Of a stretch of DNA of 64,000 bases, positions 13,302 to 22,119 are shown one piece after another; positions within the stretch are counted from its first letter, which is position 1; each line of letters opens with the position of its first letter. A program made the translations under genes and the position numbers. Source of the stretch: Pseudomonas sp. G34 (lineage in GTDB: Bacteria; Pseudomonadota; Gammaproteobacteria; Pseudomonadales; Pseudomonadaceae). Where the stretch lies: assembly GCF_031119625.1 (NCBI RefSeq), contig NZ_JAVHZV010000003.1:1-64000 (forward strand), given 5' to 3'. The notes under the pieces were generated by a model. It worked only from the letters and a program-made list of their open reading frames with translations, ran no database searches and had not been told where the DNA came from.

Positions 13302-14678
13302 TCAGGCGATCTCGATGGCGGCCATCAGGCCGGTTTCCATATGGTCGATGACGTGGCAGTGGAACATCCACACACCGGGGTTATCGGCCACCAAGGCGAT
13401 GCGCGCGGTCTCGTTCTTGCCGAGCAGGAAGGTGTCGGTGTAGTACGGCTCGATCTTGCGGCGGTTGGAATCCAGCACCTTGAAGATCAGCCCGTGCAGG
13501 TGAATGGGGTGCTGGTACTGGGCCATGTTGCGCAGCACGAAGATGTAGTGGCCGTCCTTTTTCAGCTTGGCGATGGGCCGGTCGGCGCAGGTCTTGTCGT
13601 TGATGTCCCAGGCCTGGCCGTTGATCTGCCAGTACTTGTAGCGGCCGGCGGCCTCATCGGCAGGCGATGCCAGGGAGGCGGCCCATTCGAAGTTGAAACG
13701 CAGGGTTTCGGCTTGCGCCAGGTCGGGCTCGGCCACCGGGTTGGGCGGCAGCGCCGGCGGCCACTCGGCGGCAGGCTCGCTGCTGGCGACAGGCTTGATG
13801 GTGGCCAGGCGCAGCGGCCCGTTACGCAGCGACAGCGCTTGACTGCCAACCGCCGGCACCTTGAGCGCCAGGTCGATACGCATGCCCGGGCCCAGCCAGT
13901 ATTCCTTGCCCAGGGGGCGCGGCTGGATCGGGTTGCCGTCCAGGGCATAGATGCGCGCTTCGCCCTTGGGCAGGTTGAGCCGGTAGGTGATGGTGCTGTC
14001 GACGTTGATCAGGCGCAGGCGCACCACCTGACCGGCGGGCAGCTCAAGGCTCGGTAGCGACACACCGTTGATGGTCGACAAGCGTCCACGGGTGCCCTCA
14101 CGGGCGGCTTCGCGGGGCACGCTGAAGGCGGTGAAGGCGCCCTCTTCGTCCACGTGCCAGCTCTTCAGGCACAGCGTGCGCTCGTGCCGGAAACCGGTCG
14201 GTTCGCGTTCCTCGATGATCAGCGGGCCGACCAGGCCACGGCCCAGCTGCCTGGCACTGGACTCGTGGGGGTGATACCAGTAGCTGCCGGCATCCGGGGT
14301 GACGAAGCGGTAATCGAAGAACTCACCCGGCAATACCGGCGCCTGGGACACGTAGGGCACGCCGTCCATTTCCAGCGGCAGGCGGATGCCGTGCCAGTGG
14401 ATGGTGGTGGGCTCGGGCAGGTGGTTGATGAAGCGCACGCGCAGCTCGTCGCCCTGGCGGCAACGCAGCTCGACACCGGGCGCCTGGCCGCCGAACGTCC
14501 AGGCGGGCGTGACATGGCCGGGCACCAGCTCGATGTCGTGGGGCGCGGCGATCAGCTCGTAGTCGTGGGTCTTGCGGTCGAACGGCCGGCCCAGCCAGTA
14601 ACGCGCGCCGCCAGCGCCAAGGCCAACGACGCCAAGGCCGATCAAGCCGCCCAACACCTGTCTACGGGTGAAACTCAT
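13302..14678 (-). CDS. Tat-exported multicopper oxidase
   Basis: This 458-residue protein is a periplasmic laccase-like oxidase. The N-terminus has a twin-arginine signal, FTRRQVLGGLIGLG. The copper-binding motifs are complete: IHWHGIRL, YWYHPHESS, HPIHLHG and the type 1/type 3 motif HCHVIDHMETG. There is no Met-rich segment as in CueO or CopA, so copper detoxification is not certain. It precedes tadA on the same strand, as in P. aeruginosa, but the gene upstream here is hitB rather than guaA. The window's tatABC encodes a translocase able in principle to export it. Confidence 0.92.
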   Translation of the reverse strand: MSFTRRQVLGGLIGLGVVGLGAGGARYWLGRPFDRKTHDYELIAAPHDIELVPGHVTPAWTFGGQAPGVELRCRQGDELRVRFINHLPEPTTIHWHGIRLPLEMDGVPYVSQAPVLPGEFFDYRFVTPDAGSYWYHPHESSARQLGRGLVGPLIIEEREPTGFRHERTLCLKSWHVDEEGAFTAFSVPREAAREGTRGRLSTINGVSLPSLELPAGQVVRLRLINVDSTITYRLNLPKGEARIYALDGNPIQPRPLGKEYWLGPGMRIDLALKVPAVGSQALSLRNGPLRLATIKPVASSEPAAEWPPALPPNPVAEPDLAQAETLRFNFEWAASLASPADEAAGRYKYWQINGQAWDINDKTCADRPIAKLKKDGHYIFVLRNMAQYQHPIHLHGLIFKVLDSNRRKIEPYYTDTFLLGKNETARIALVADNPGVWMFHCHVIDHMETGLMAAIEIA

Positions 14679-14798
14679 GAAACCTGCTCCTGAAGCGATA
14701 CTGCGGTGACGCTAATCAGGTGATACCGATGCGCCTCTGCGGGCGCTGGAGAGCTGCGCACGATACACCCTGGGGGCTGGGCCGTTAAGGGCTGCCGC

Positions 14799-16373
14799 CT
14801 AACTCCGGCGATAGGCGCGGGTGGTCAACAAATAAACCGGCAGGCCCGAGACCAGCACGATCAGCGCGGCATAGGGCGCAGCGCCGGCGTATTCCAGGTT
14901 ACCGGTGTGCGACCAGACCTTGGTGGCCAGGGTCTCCAGGCCGGTCGGGCCGAGAATCAGCGTGGCCGTCAGCTCCTTCATGCAGTCGAGGAACACCAGC
15001 ACGAAGCCGGCGCCAATGGCCGGCGAGATGATCGGCAAGGTCACCCGCACGAAGGTGGCAATCGGCGTATGCCCCAGGGTGCGCGCGGCCTCTTCCAGTT
15101 GCGGCGAGGCCTTCTCCAGCGCCACGCGGATCGGCCCCTGGGCCATCGGCATGAACAGCAACGCGTAGGCCACCAACAGCAGAATGCTGGTCTGGTAAAG
15201 CGCCGGCACATAGCCGAGGGCGAAGAACACCAGCGACAGGGCAATCACCAGACCCGGCAAGGCGTGCAGCAGGTACGGCAGGCGATCGGCCAGGGTGGCC
15301 ATGCGCCCGTAGTACCGCACCACCACCAGGCACACCGGCAAGGCCAGCAGACAGCTGAGCAAGGCGCCGCCGAACGAATACCTCAGCGATGACCACAGCG
15401 TGCCGAGGATCTCCATCAGCGGGAAACTGGCCGAGCTGCCTTCGGTGATCCAGAAGCCCAGCATCACCAGCGGCACGCCACAGCCGATGGCCACCAGCGC
15501 CAGCAACAGCAACTGGGCCGGCACACTCCAGCGGCCCAGGCGCACCCGCGCGGCACGGCGTGCCGCACCCTGGCCGGTGCGCGCAAAACCGCGCCCGCGC
15601 AGGCGGAACTCGCCCCACAACAGCAGCATGCACAGCCCCAGCAGCAAGGCGGACAGCATCGCCGCGTTGCTGCCGCTGAACTCCAGCTCGAACTGCTGGT
15701 AGATGGCCGTGGTGAAGGTCTGGTAGCGCATGATCGAGGGTGCGCCGAACTCGACCAGCATATGCACCGCCACCAGCAAACTGGTGGCCATCAGCACCGG
15801 GCGCAGCAGCGGCAGCGTGACCCGCCAGAACACCTCACGGCGACTGCAGCCGAGCATGCGTGCCGACTCTTCCAGGGCCGGGTCGAGGTTGCGCAGCACC
15901 GCCACCACCGGCAGGTAGATCAGCGGGTACTTGGACAGGATCATCACCAGCACCGTGCCGCCCAACCCCTCGAACAGCGGGCTGATCGACACCCAGGTGA
16001 AGCCGCTGACGAACGAGGGAATGGCGAACGGCAGGCACAGCAGCACGTTCCAGTGGTTGCGCCAGCGCAGGTCGCTGCGCTCCACCAGCCAGGCCAGGGC
16101 CAGGCCGAGCAGCGCACAGCCCAGGGTCACCAGCACCATCAACTTCAGGGTGTTGGCCAGCAGGCCGAACACGAACGGCCGCCACAGCAGCGCGAAGGCT
16201 TCGTGCGGGCCGACCTGGGCGGCGCGCACCACCACGAAGAACAGCGGCAACGCGGCGAGCAGCAGCAAGGCCAGGATCGGCAGCTGCAGCCAGATCGGTG
16301 GCGCCTTGCGCCGCCGCGTGCTGACGGTAACCGTCGGCAGCGGCAGTTCCGGGGTGACCGCCTGAGGCTGCAT
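14799..16373 (-). CDS. hitB: Ferric iron ABC transporter permease
   Basis: This 524-residue inner-membrane protein is a fused two-half permease of the FbpB/HitB/SfuB type. Each half contains an EAA loop for docking the ATPase: EESARMLGCSRREVFWR in the first and EEAARTLGHTPIATFVR in the second. About twelve membrane segments can be drawn. It starts two bases after the stop of the binding-protein gene, so the two are one operon. The cognate ATPase is not adjacent, so it must be encoded elsewhere or shared. Confidence 0.9.
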   Translation of the reverse strand: MQPQAVTPELPLPTVTVSTRRRKAPPIWLQLPILALLLLAALPLFFVVVRAAQVGPHEAFALLWRPFVFGLLANTLKLMVLVTLGCALLGLALAWLVERSDLRWRNHWNVLLCLPFAIPSFVSGFTWVSISPLFEGLGGTVLVMILSKYPLIYLPVVAVLRNLDPALEESARMLGCSRREVFWRVTLPLLRPVLMATSLLVAVHMLVEFGAPSIMRYQTFTTAIYQQFELEFSGSNAAMLSALLLGLCMLLLWGEFRLRGRGFARTGQGAARRAARVRLGRWSVPAQLLLLALVAIGCGVPLVMLGFWITEGSSASFPLMEILGTLWSSLRYSFGGALLSCLLALPVCLVVVRYYGRMATLADRLPYLLHALPGLVIALSLVFFALGYVPALYQTSILLLVAYALLFMPMAQGPIRVALEKASPQLEEAARTLGHTPIATFVRVTLPIISPAIGAGFVLVFLDCMKELTATLILGPTGLETLATKVWSHTGNLEYAGAAPYAALIVLVSGLPVYLLTTRAYRRS

Positions 16374-16375
16374 GG

Positions 16376-17395
16376 TCAGTTCATACCCACTTCACGTTGC
16401 AACTCCAGGGCATCCTCGGCCAGGCCGATCTGCGCCGCGGTGATGGCCGGCGGCTTGAGCTGGTCATAGGGTTTGAGCAGCGGATCGGCCGCCACCTTGG
16501 GGTTGACCGGGTATTCGGCGGACTGGGTGAGCACGGCCTTCTGGCCCTCCTCGCTGATCATGAAGGCGAGAAACTGCTGGGCTTCTTTCGGGTGCTTGCT
16601 GGCCTTGACCACGGCCGCACCGGAGACGCTCGACAGGCCACCGGCATCGCCGTCGGCGAAATAATGCAGTTTGGATTTCAGCTCGCCCTTTTCCTTCTTC
16701 AGCGCCGTCCAGTAGTAACTGTTGACCAGCGCGGCACCGACCTCGCCGTTCTCCACCGCCTTCATGGCGATCACGTTGTTGGTGTAGGTGCTACCGAAGG
16801 CCTTGAGGCCGGTCAGCCATTCCTCGGCGGCTTCGCGGCCGTTGAGGCGAATCACCGCGGCGGTCTGGCCGAGGAACTCGCCACTGCTGGGCACGAAGGC
16901 GATCTTGCCCGCCCACTCCGGGTCGGCCACTTCCAGCACGCTTTTCGGCAACTCGGCCTCGCTGACCAGGTCCGGGTTGTAGGCCAGCACGCGCACGCGC
17001 GAGGTGATGCCGATCCAGTTGCCGTTGTCATCGGAGAACTTGGCGTCGATCTGCTTGAGCGTGGCGTCATCGACCTTGGCCAGCAGGCCCTGGCTGCCGA
17101 GCTTGATCAGCGGCGGCGCTTCTTCGGTGTAGACGATGTCGGCCGGCGAGCGCTCGCCCTCTTCGGCGATCTGGTTGGCCAGCTGGCCACCACCGCCCTT
17201 GCGAATCAGCACCTTGATGCCGGTCTTCTTCTCGAAGGCTGCTGCCACGGCCTTGCCGGTGGCCTCGTGCTGGCCGTTGTAGAGGGTCAGGGTCACCGGA
17301 TCCTCGGCATGGGCCAGGTTGCCGAGCAGCAGGCCGCAGGACAGAACGCTGGCGGCGATCACGCGCGCCAATCCGGTTACTGGATGTGCCGACAT
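16376..17395 (-). CDS. hitA: Ferric iron-binding periplasmic protein
   Basis: This 339-residue protein is the Fe(III)-binding component of an FbpA/HitA-type importer. A signal peptide is followed by LTLYNGQHEATGKAV. The iron ligands of this family are visible: His in NGQH, an acidic residue in YTEEAPP and the Tyr pair in NSYYW. The ATG at 17395 is preferred to the TTG just before it. The gene leads the hitAB operon and is divergent from the quinone-reductase-like gene. A clear Fur box was not found upstream, although iron control would be expected. Confidence 0.92.
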   Translation of the reverse strand: MSAHPVTGLARVIAASVLSCGLLLGNLAHAEDPVTLTLYNGQHEATGKAVAAAFEKKTGIKVLIRKGGGGQLANQIAEEGERSPADIVYTEEAPPLIKLGSQGLLAKVDDATLKQIDAKFSDDNGNWIGITSRVRVLAYNPDLVSEAELPKSVLEVADPEWAGKIAFVPSSGEFLGQTAAVIRLNGREAAEEWLTGLKAFGSTYTNNVIAMKAVENGEVGAALVNSYYWTALKKEKGELKSKLHYFADGDAGGLSSVSGAAVVKASKHPKEAQQFLAFMISEEGQKAVLTQSAEYPVNPKVAADPLLKPYDQLKPPAITAAQIGLAEDALELQREVGMN

Positions 17396-17429
17396 CAATC
17401 ACTTCCTCTGAAACAAAAAGTTACCAGCG

Positions 17430-17460
17430 ATTATACGGGCCAACTGCAGCTGATTCTCAA
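17430..17460 (-). promoter_or_regulatory. Possible hitA promoter
   Basis: On the minus strand TTGAGA (17455-17460) and TATAAT (17430-17435) are separated by 19 bases, upstream of hitA. The -10 is perfect but the spacing is long. No 19-bp Fur box is evident. Confidence 0.45.
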
Positions 17461-17511
17461 GTAATCCATGCAACAGCCGGCCGAGCCGACCGAATCATCT
17501 GCCTCTCGACA

Positions 17512-17528
17512 ACCTACCAAAAGTAAGT
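17512..17528. promoter_or_regulatory. TetR operator site 1
   Basis: ACCTACCAAAAGTAAGT matches the 17-bp palindrome ACCTACC-N3-GGTAGGT, with two mismatches in the right arm. It lies 37 bases before the quinone-reductase-like gene and overlaps site 2 by three bases. Confidence 0.7.
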
Positions 17529-17542
17529 TACCAATAGTAGGT
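17526..17542. promoter_or_regulatory. TetR operator site 2
   Basis: AGTTACCAATAGTAGGT matches the same 17-bp palindrome, with a good right arm. It ends 22 bases before the start codon at 17565, where it would block the promoter. Confidence 0.72.
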
Positions 17543-17564
17543 CAATCCCACACAGGTAACCGTC

Positions 17565-18161
17565 ATGCATGCCCTGATCGTCGTTGCACACCCGGACAAG
17601 CACTCCCTGACCCACGCGATCGCGACCGGTATCGCCGCTGGTCTTGCCGGCACGGACTCCAGCCACTCGAGCGAAATCGCCGATCTGGCCGCCGAAGGGT
17701 TCGACCCACGCTTCAACCAGGCGGACATCGCCCTGTTCCAGCAAAAGGCATCAGCACCGGCAGACGTCGCCGCCGAACACGCCCGGCTCGAACGGGCCGA
17801 CGCGCTGGTGCTGGTCTACCCGATTTACTGGTGGTCCTTCCCCGCCCTGCTCAAGGGCTGGATCGACCGCGTGTTCACCAACGGCTGGGCCTATGCGGAA
17901 GCCGACAACGGCAAGGTGGTGAAAAAGCTGCAGCGCCTGCAGGTTCACCTGGTAGCGGTTGGCGGTGCCGACGCGGGCACCTTCACGCGCCACGGCTATG
18001 ACCAGGCGATGCAGACGCAGATCGACCATGGCATCTTCGATTACTGTGGCGCAAAGGTCGCGACCTCGCGGTTTCTGCTGGCCTCCGATCCGGGCTTCCC
18101 GGAGGCGCATCTGGAGACGGCGCAAGCGATTGGCCGTAAGCTGTTCGCCGCGCAACCTTGA
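17565..18161 (+). CDS. NAD(P)H dehydrogenase (quinone)-like flavoprotein
   Basis: This 198-residue protein has the flavodoxin-like fold of the NQO1/MdaB/KefF group. It starts HALIVVAHPDKHSLTHAIA, a phosphate-binding segment for the flavin, and contains ADALVLVYPIYWWSFPALLKGWIDRVF, whose core YPIYWWSFP is diagnostic. Such enzymes reduce quinones or other electrophiles with NAD(P)H in the cytoplasm. It is followed after 16 bases by a TetR regulator and preceded by two overlapping palindromes, so it is probably repressed by that TetR. Confidence 0.88.
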   Translation: MHALIVVAHPDKHSLTHAIATGIAAGLAGTDSSHSSEIADLAAEGFDPRFNQADIALFQQKASAPADVAAEHARLERADALVLVYPIYWWSFPALLKGWIDRVFTNGWAYAEADNGKVVKKLQRLQVHLVAVGGADAGTFTRHGYDQAMQTQIDHGIFDYCGAKVATSRFLLASDPGFPEAHLETAQAIGRKLFAAQP

Positions 18162-18177
18162 ACAGCCCGGAGTATCG

Positions 18178-18777
18178 ATGAGTCCGCAACCTCCTGTATC
18201 GCCACGTCGCCGCCTGCCCCGCGAGGAGCGCACGCGCCAGCTTCTGGAAGTGGCCTGGCAACTGATCGGCGATGAGGGCACCGATGCCCTGACGCTGGGC
18301 AAGCTGGCAGAAGCGGCGGGCGTGACCAAGCCGGTGGTGTATGACCACTTCGGCACCCGCAACGGGCTGTTGGCGGCGCTCTATGAGGATTACGACGAAC
18401 GCCAGACTCGGATCTTCGACGCTGCCATCGACGCCGCTGCCGCGACCTTGCAAGACAAGAGCCGCGTCATCGCCGCCAGCTACGTCAATTGCGTGCTGAC
18501 CCAGGGGCGAGAAATCTCCGACGTGGTCGCAGCCCTCACCGGTTCGCCGGAACTGGCCGCCGTGAAGAAGCAGTACCAGCATGCCTTCATCGAAAAATGC
18601 GCCGCCATCCTGGCGCCCTTCTGCTCTGGCAAAGGCATCTCGACGGCTAGCCTGTGGGCCATGCTCGGCGCCGCTGACGCGCTGTCGGACGCTGCCGTGG
18701 CCGGCGATATCAGCGAAGAACAGGCGCAGGACGAACTGCAATCGATCATTCTCGGCATGGTCGAGCGAAGCCGATAA
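18178..18777 (+). CDS. TetR-family transcriptional regulator
   Basis: This 199-residue protein has the TetR N-terminal HTH: REERTRQLLEVAWQLIGDEG, then LTLGKLAEAAGVTKPVVYDHFGTRNGLLAALYEDYD (key residues VTKPVVYDHFGTRNG). The ligand domain occupies the remainder. It follows the quinone-reductase-like gene closely and is convergent with the dehydrogenase-like gene at 18987. Identical palindromes upstream of both outer genes make it the likely repressor of both. The ATG at 18178 is chosen; a longer frame starting inside the previous gene is a shadow. Confidence 0.9.
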   Translation: MSPQPPVSPRRRLPREERTRQLLEVAWQLIGDEGTDALTLGKLAEAAGVTKPVVYDHFGTRNGLLAALYEDYDERQTRIFDAAIDAAAATLQDKSRVIAASYVNCVLTQGREISDVVAALTGSPELAAVKKQYQHAFIEKCAAILAPFCSGKGISTASLWAMLGAADALSDAAVAGDISEEQAQDELQSIILGMVERSR

Positions 18778-18986
18778 GGTGACCCCGGTTCGCCTCAGGC
18801 CCATCGAGGCTTGCTGCGGCATTCCTCTGTGCGGGGCGGCTTTGAACTGCCCTTCCGGCGCGGTGCCAGGCCAAGGCAACGGCGCGAATCGATCAACCAG
18901 CCGCGCCTTTGCTGCTTGGCGGTGCCGTCCAGGCGCAGCGCCAGAGCCGCGTCAAACCGCTCGGGCTCTGCGCCACCCTGGCTGAA

Positions 18987-20000
18987 TTAATCGTCGCTCG
19001 GCTGCAGTTCGCGCAGCTCGCCGCCCTCCTGCTGCAGGCGCTGCAGAAAGCGCGAGCGATCCAGCAACTGGTAGGGGAAGTACAGGCCGGGCTTGCTCGG
19101 CGCCTCGCCGTCCAGCCCCAGCAGACGCTCGAGCAGCATTGCCACGCACAGGCCAGTCAGCAACGCGGCGCCCCTTGGGTGCACGACGGCATGCCGGGTG
19201 CGCAGCGGCTTGCCCTGCAGGTCTTCGCCGGCCAGCTCGATGAGGATCTCCGTCGACATTGGCCCACCCTGGCGCCGTGTGGAGCTGACATCGATGGCCA
19301 GATTGAATTGCACGTTCGGCGCGCCGGTTGCCGCGGCAAGACCGACCACATCGATGGACGAGAACCCCGTGGCCTCGATTGGCGTGCCGTCCACGGCGCG
19401 AAAGTGGGCTTTTGCCTGGTCGCCTTCGCGCCATACATAAACGCCCTCACGGCGCGTCAAGGCGGCGGGCAGCATTCGGTTCAGGTGTTCGAAGTCGCTG
19501 GCGACTGTCGGCCCGCCGGTATCCTGCTCGTCGACCAGGGCGCTGAGACGAATCTCATCGACGCGCCGAAATGCCTCGGCGACATGCAGCGTCGAGGCCG
19601 TCGTCGCGCCCACCAGCCACTCGTAGCCAAGCACCATGGGCGCGGCGTCGGGAGCATGCATGTAGGTTGCGATTTCCGGGGCGATCTCGAACACCCCGGA
19701 GGAAATGCTCAGGTGCGGCACGCCGCGTTTCTGGGCGAAGCGCAGGCCGGCCAGGGCATGGTCCATATAGAAGACCACCACCGCACTGACCGGCTGCGCG
19801 CCGAGGCCGAGGTCTTCGGCAGCAGGGTCGATCACCACCGCCTGCGCGTTACCGATTCGCTCGGCAGCTTGCTGGGCCTTGGCCAGATCGCGACCGCCGA
19901 TCACCAGGGCGACGTCGGGATACTGGGCACGCAGCGCCGCAGCCGTGTGGCTACCGATGGCTCCAGAGCCACCCATCAACAGAATAGGAGCAATAGACAT
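18987..20000 (-). CDS. Saccharopine dehydrogenase-like NAD(P)-binding protein
   Basis: This 337-residue protein has an N-terminal Rossmann fold, ILLMGGSGAIGSHTAAALR, with GGSGAIG as the dinucleotide-binding loop, followed by VALVIGGRDLAKAQ. This matches saccharopine dehydrogenase-like oxidoreductases. The substrate is not known; true lysine metabolism is not implied. It is convergent with the TetR gene, and two copies of the TetR palindrome lie in its promoter region, so it should be co-regulated with the quinone-reductase-like gene. Confidence 0.78.
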   Translation of the reverse strand: MSIAPILLMGGSGAIGSHTAAALRAQYPDVALVIGGRDLAKAQQAAERIGNAQAVVIDPAAEDLGLGAQPVSAVVVFYMDHALAGLRFAQKRGVPHLSISSGVFEIAPEIATYMHAPDAAPMVLGYEWLVGATTASTLHVAEAFRRVDEIRLSALVDEQDTGGPTVASDFEHLNRMLPAALTRREGVYVWREGDQAKAHFRAVDGTPIEATGFSSIDVVGLAAATGAPNVQFNLAIDVSSTRRQGGPMSTEILIELAGEDLQGKPLRTRHAVVHPRGAALLTGLCVAMLLERLLGLDGEAPSKPGLYFPYQLLDRSRFLQRLQQEGGELRELQPSDD

Positions 20001-20027
20001 GGTGTACGTTCTCCGGTTACTGACTCA

Positions 20028-20044
20028 ACCTACCTTTAGTAGGA
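20028..20044. promoter_or_regulatory. TetR operator site 3
   Basis: ACCTACCTTTAGTAGGA fits ACCTACC-N3-GGTAGGT with two mismatches. It lies 27 bases upstream of the start codon of the saccharopine dehydrogenase-like gene. Confidence 0.72.
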
Positions 20045-20070
20045 ACCTGTAACCGAGCCTAGCGCCTTTA

Positions 20071-20087
20071 ACCTACCATTGGTAGGT
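20071..20087. promoter_or_regulatory. TetR operator site 4 (perfect palindrome)
   Basis: ACCTACCATTGGTAGGT is a perfect palindrome with 7-base arms and a 3-base centre. It is the best of four copies in the window and lies 43 bases upstream of site 3, centre to centre. Confidence 0.8.
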
Positions 20088-20277
20088 ATATGTTCCCGAA
20101 CCCGACCAAGGGCAACAAAGCAAGCACTCTGCCAGCACCCAGAGCGCCGAAGCCAATTGCTGAAAACCGCGCGACAGGTGATAGGCCATGCGGCGCCGAC
20201 CATCCTGGTCGCTTGCTAAAAACGCACGGCGGCGGTCTCCTGTACAAGCACCCTGGATCCCACGGAGAGACCGGCGA

Positions 20278-20649
20278 ATGATCGACTTCAACAACAAGGG
20301 CTTTTTCAAACTCAAGCAGAACGACGAATACGCCCAGCGCGTCAGCGACCTGCTGCTTGAAAACGAACAGGTCATCGACTCCTACAAATCCATGCGTGAC
20401 GGCGTGGTATTCACCACCAAGCGCATCATCGCGGTGAACGTGCAGGGCCTGACCGGCAGCAAGAAGGACTTCACCTCCCTGCCCTACAAGAACATCGTCG
20501 CCTATTCGATCGAAACCTCCGGCACCTTCGACCTGGACTCGGAGCTGGAAATCTATTTCTCCTCACTCGGCAAAGTGAAATTCGAATTCACCGGCAAGAC
20601 GGCGATGGTGGAGATTTCCAAGCTGATCTCGGCCCATGTCTTCGGCTGA
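20278..20649 (+). CDS. Small PH-domain protein
   Basis: This 123-residue protein resembles bacterial pleckstrin-homology-like proteins. After a short helix (VSDLLLENEQVIDSYKSMRDG) comes the core VFTTKRIIAVNVQGLTGSKKDFTSLPYKNIVAYSIE, recognisable by the TTKRII and SLPYKNI segments. No signal peptide or membrane segment is seen. The function of such proteins is unknown. The ATG at 20278 follows GGAGAGA at good distance; a reading from 20188 lacks a ribosome site. It is divergent from the TetR-controlled gene, with site 4 190 bases upstream, so a regulatory link is possible but unproven. Confidence 0.75.
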   Translation: MIDFNNKGFFKLKQNDEYAQRVSDLLLENEQVIDSYKSMRDGVVFTTKRIIAVNVQGLTGSKKDFTSLPYKNIVAYSIETSGTFDLDSELEIYFSSLGKVKFEFTGKTAMVEISKLISAHVFG

Positions 20650-20753
20650 CCTGGGGAGATCAAGGTGGCGCGTGCAACCTTGCTACGGCTGCGTTGCTTG
20701 CAACCCAGCCGTGAGAATATCCACGCATCAGGTTGCGCAGCCAGGTCAGCCAG

Positions 20754-22103
20754 CTACTGCCCTGCAAGGCCAACGTAGCCCGGCAAATCATTGCCATACA
20801 GGATCGTTTCACGCAGCGCGCATAGCTGCTCGTGGGACAGCACCGACCCGGCGAGCTCGTCATACTTGGCGATTAGTTCCGCATCGGACAACGGGTCTTC
20901 CGGGTCACCCTTGCGGGTTTTCTGGAAGTGACTCAATTGCCGCCCATCCCTTAGCCGAACTGCAATCCTGGCCATGCGCTTTTTAGGGTAGGCGGCCGTC
21001 AGCGCCTGATCCTCGGCAACCGTAACCTTCGCCAGCAACTGACGAATATCCTCACGACTCAGCACATCCGCTGAGAATGCGGCGAGACGAACGTCACCGA
21101 CCAGCAACTGCGCAGCGATGCAGTACTGAATGCTGAAGCGTGCCTCCTGGGCCGATAGGGGGTTGGCGCGATTGCACATCTGGTAGGTTGCGTTGTAGCC
21201 ATCGATGTGGATCGACACGATCTCACCTGGCTGGAACCCCTGCGCTGCCTGCAGCACCCGCAAACCATCCAGCGCCGGGAATATATGCCCACAGCAACCA
21301 TGGTTTTTCACCGTCATCCGGGTGATGGGCGTCCAGTCGCCGATGCCTTCCAGTGCTGCGCCCCAATCCCCTGCCGATGAACTGGTCGCGGCAGCAAAGC
21401 CGTTTTGCGCATGCAGGCTGTCAAGCGAAGCCGTTACGCCATGAGCGGCTGCAATGCCCGCCAGTATTCCTGCATCGGCGGCATGACCTGGGTGCAGCGC
21501 CTTGGCCATGCCTTCACCCTGCAGGTTCTGCTGGTGGCCCCCGGCGAAACTGCTCGAGAGCGCGATGGCATGGGCGATTCGCTGCGCATCCGCGCCGAGC
21601 AGCATCGCGGTCGCCACGGCGGCGCCGATGGTTCCCACCGTTGAGGTGGTATGCCAGTACCGATAATGGCTGGGTTGAATGGCCAGGGAAACCCGGCAGC
21701 CGACCTCGTAGCCGGCGATGATCGCGCGGTGCAGTTGCGCGAGCGAGGCGCCCCGATCCTGGGCCACGGCCAGCGCGGCGGATACCGTCGGGCTGCCCGG
21801 GTGGTAGCCGCCATCCTTGAAGATGTCGTCGAATTCCACCGTGTGGCTGGCGCAGGCATTGAGCAGCGCAGCATGCCGCACAGAGGCAGGCTGACCGTCC
21901 ACGTAGCAGATGGCCTTGCCTGAACCCCGGCAGGCATCCAGGGCACCGGCCAGCAGGCTGGCCGGCGGCAAGGCGCAGCCAGGCAAGGTGGTGGCGAACC
22001 AGTCGAGGATGACCCGCCGTGCTGCCCAGCTCAGGCTCTCACCCAGGTCGCGCTGCTGCCAACTGGCCGCGGCATCGGCCAGCGCGTGGATTGGATTGTT
22101 CAT
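20754..22103 (-). CDS. MmgE/PrpD family protein
   Basis: This 449-residue protein belongs to the MmgE/PrpD family. The family includes 2-methylcitrate dehydratase, cis-aconitate decarboxylase and some epimerases. Visible family segments are HTVEFDDIFKDGGYHPGSP, GYEVGCRVS and KNHGCCGHIFPALDG. The exact substrate cannot be assigned; no prpB or prpC is nearby, so a methylcitrate role is doubtful. The ATG at 22103 follows GGGAG by seven bases and lies 16 bases after the CoA-transferase gene, so the two are in one operon with tctC. Confidence 0.85.
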   Translation of the reverse strand: MNNPIHALADAAASWQQRDLGESLSWAARRVILDWFATTLPGCALPPASLLAGALDACRGSGKAICYVDGQPASVRHAALLNACASHTVEFDDIFKDGGYHPGSPTVSAALAVAQDRGASLAQLHRAIIAGYEVGCRVSLAIQPSHYRYWHTTSTVGTIGAAVATAMLLGADAQRIAHAIALSSSFAGGHQQNLQGEGMAKALHPGHAADAGILAGIAAAHGVTASLDSLHAQNGFAAATSSSAGDWGAALEGIGDWTPITRMTVKNHGCCGHIFPALDGLRVLQAAQGFQPGEIVSIHIDGYNATYQMCNRANPLSAQEARFSIQYCIAAQLLVGDVRLAAFSADVLSREDIRQLLAKVTVAEDQALTAAYPKKRMARIAVRLRDGRQLSHFQKTRKGDPEDPLSDAELIAKYDELAGSVLSHEQLCALRETILYGNDLPGYVGLAGQ

Positions 22104-22119
22104 TGCAAGCTCCCGCCCC

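Noticed and set aside
17396..17470. A Fur box upstream of hitA
   Set aside because: Only a partial GAGAATC-like half-site is present, and the full 19-bp pattern is not met.
20754..22103. Calling the PrpD-family gene prpD (2-methylcitrate dehydratase)
   Set aside because: No prpB, prpC or acnD is nearby, and the family includes several other activities.
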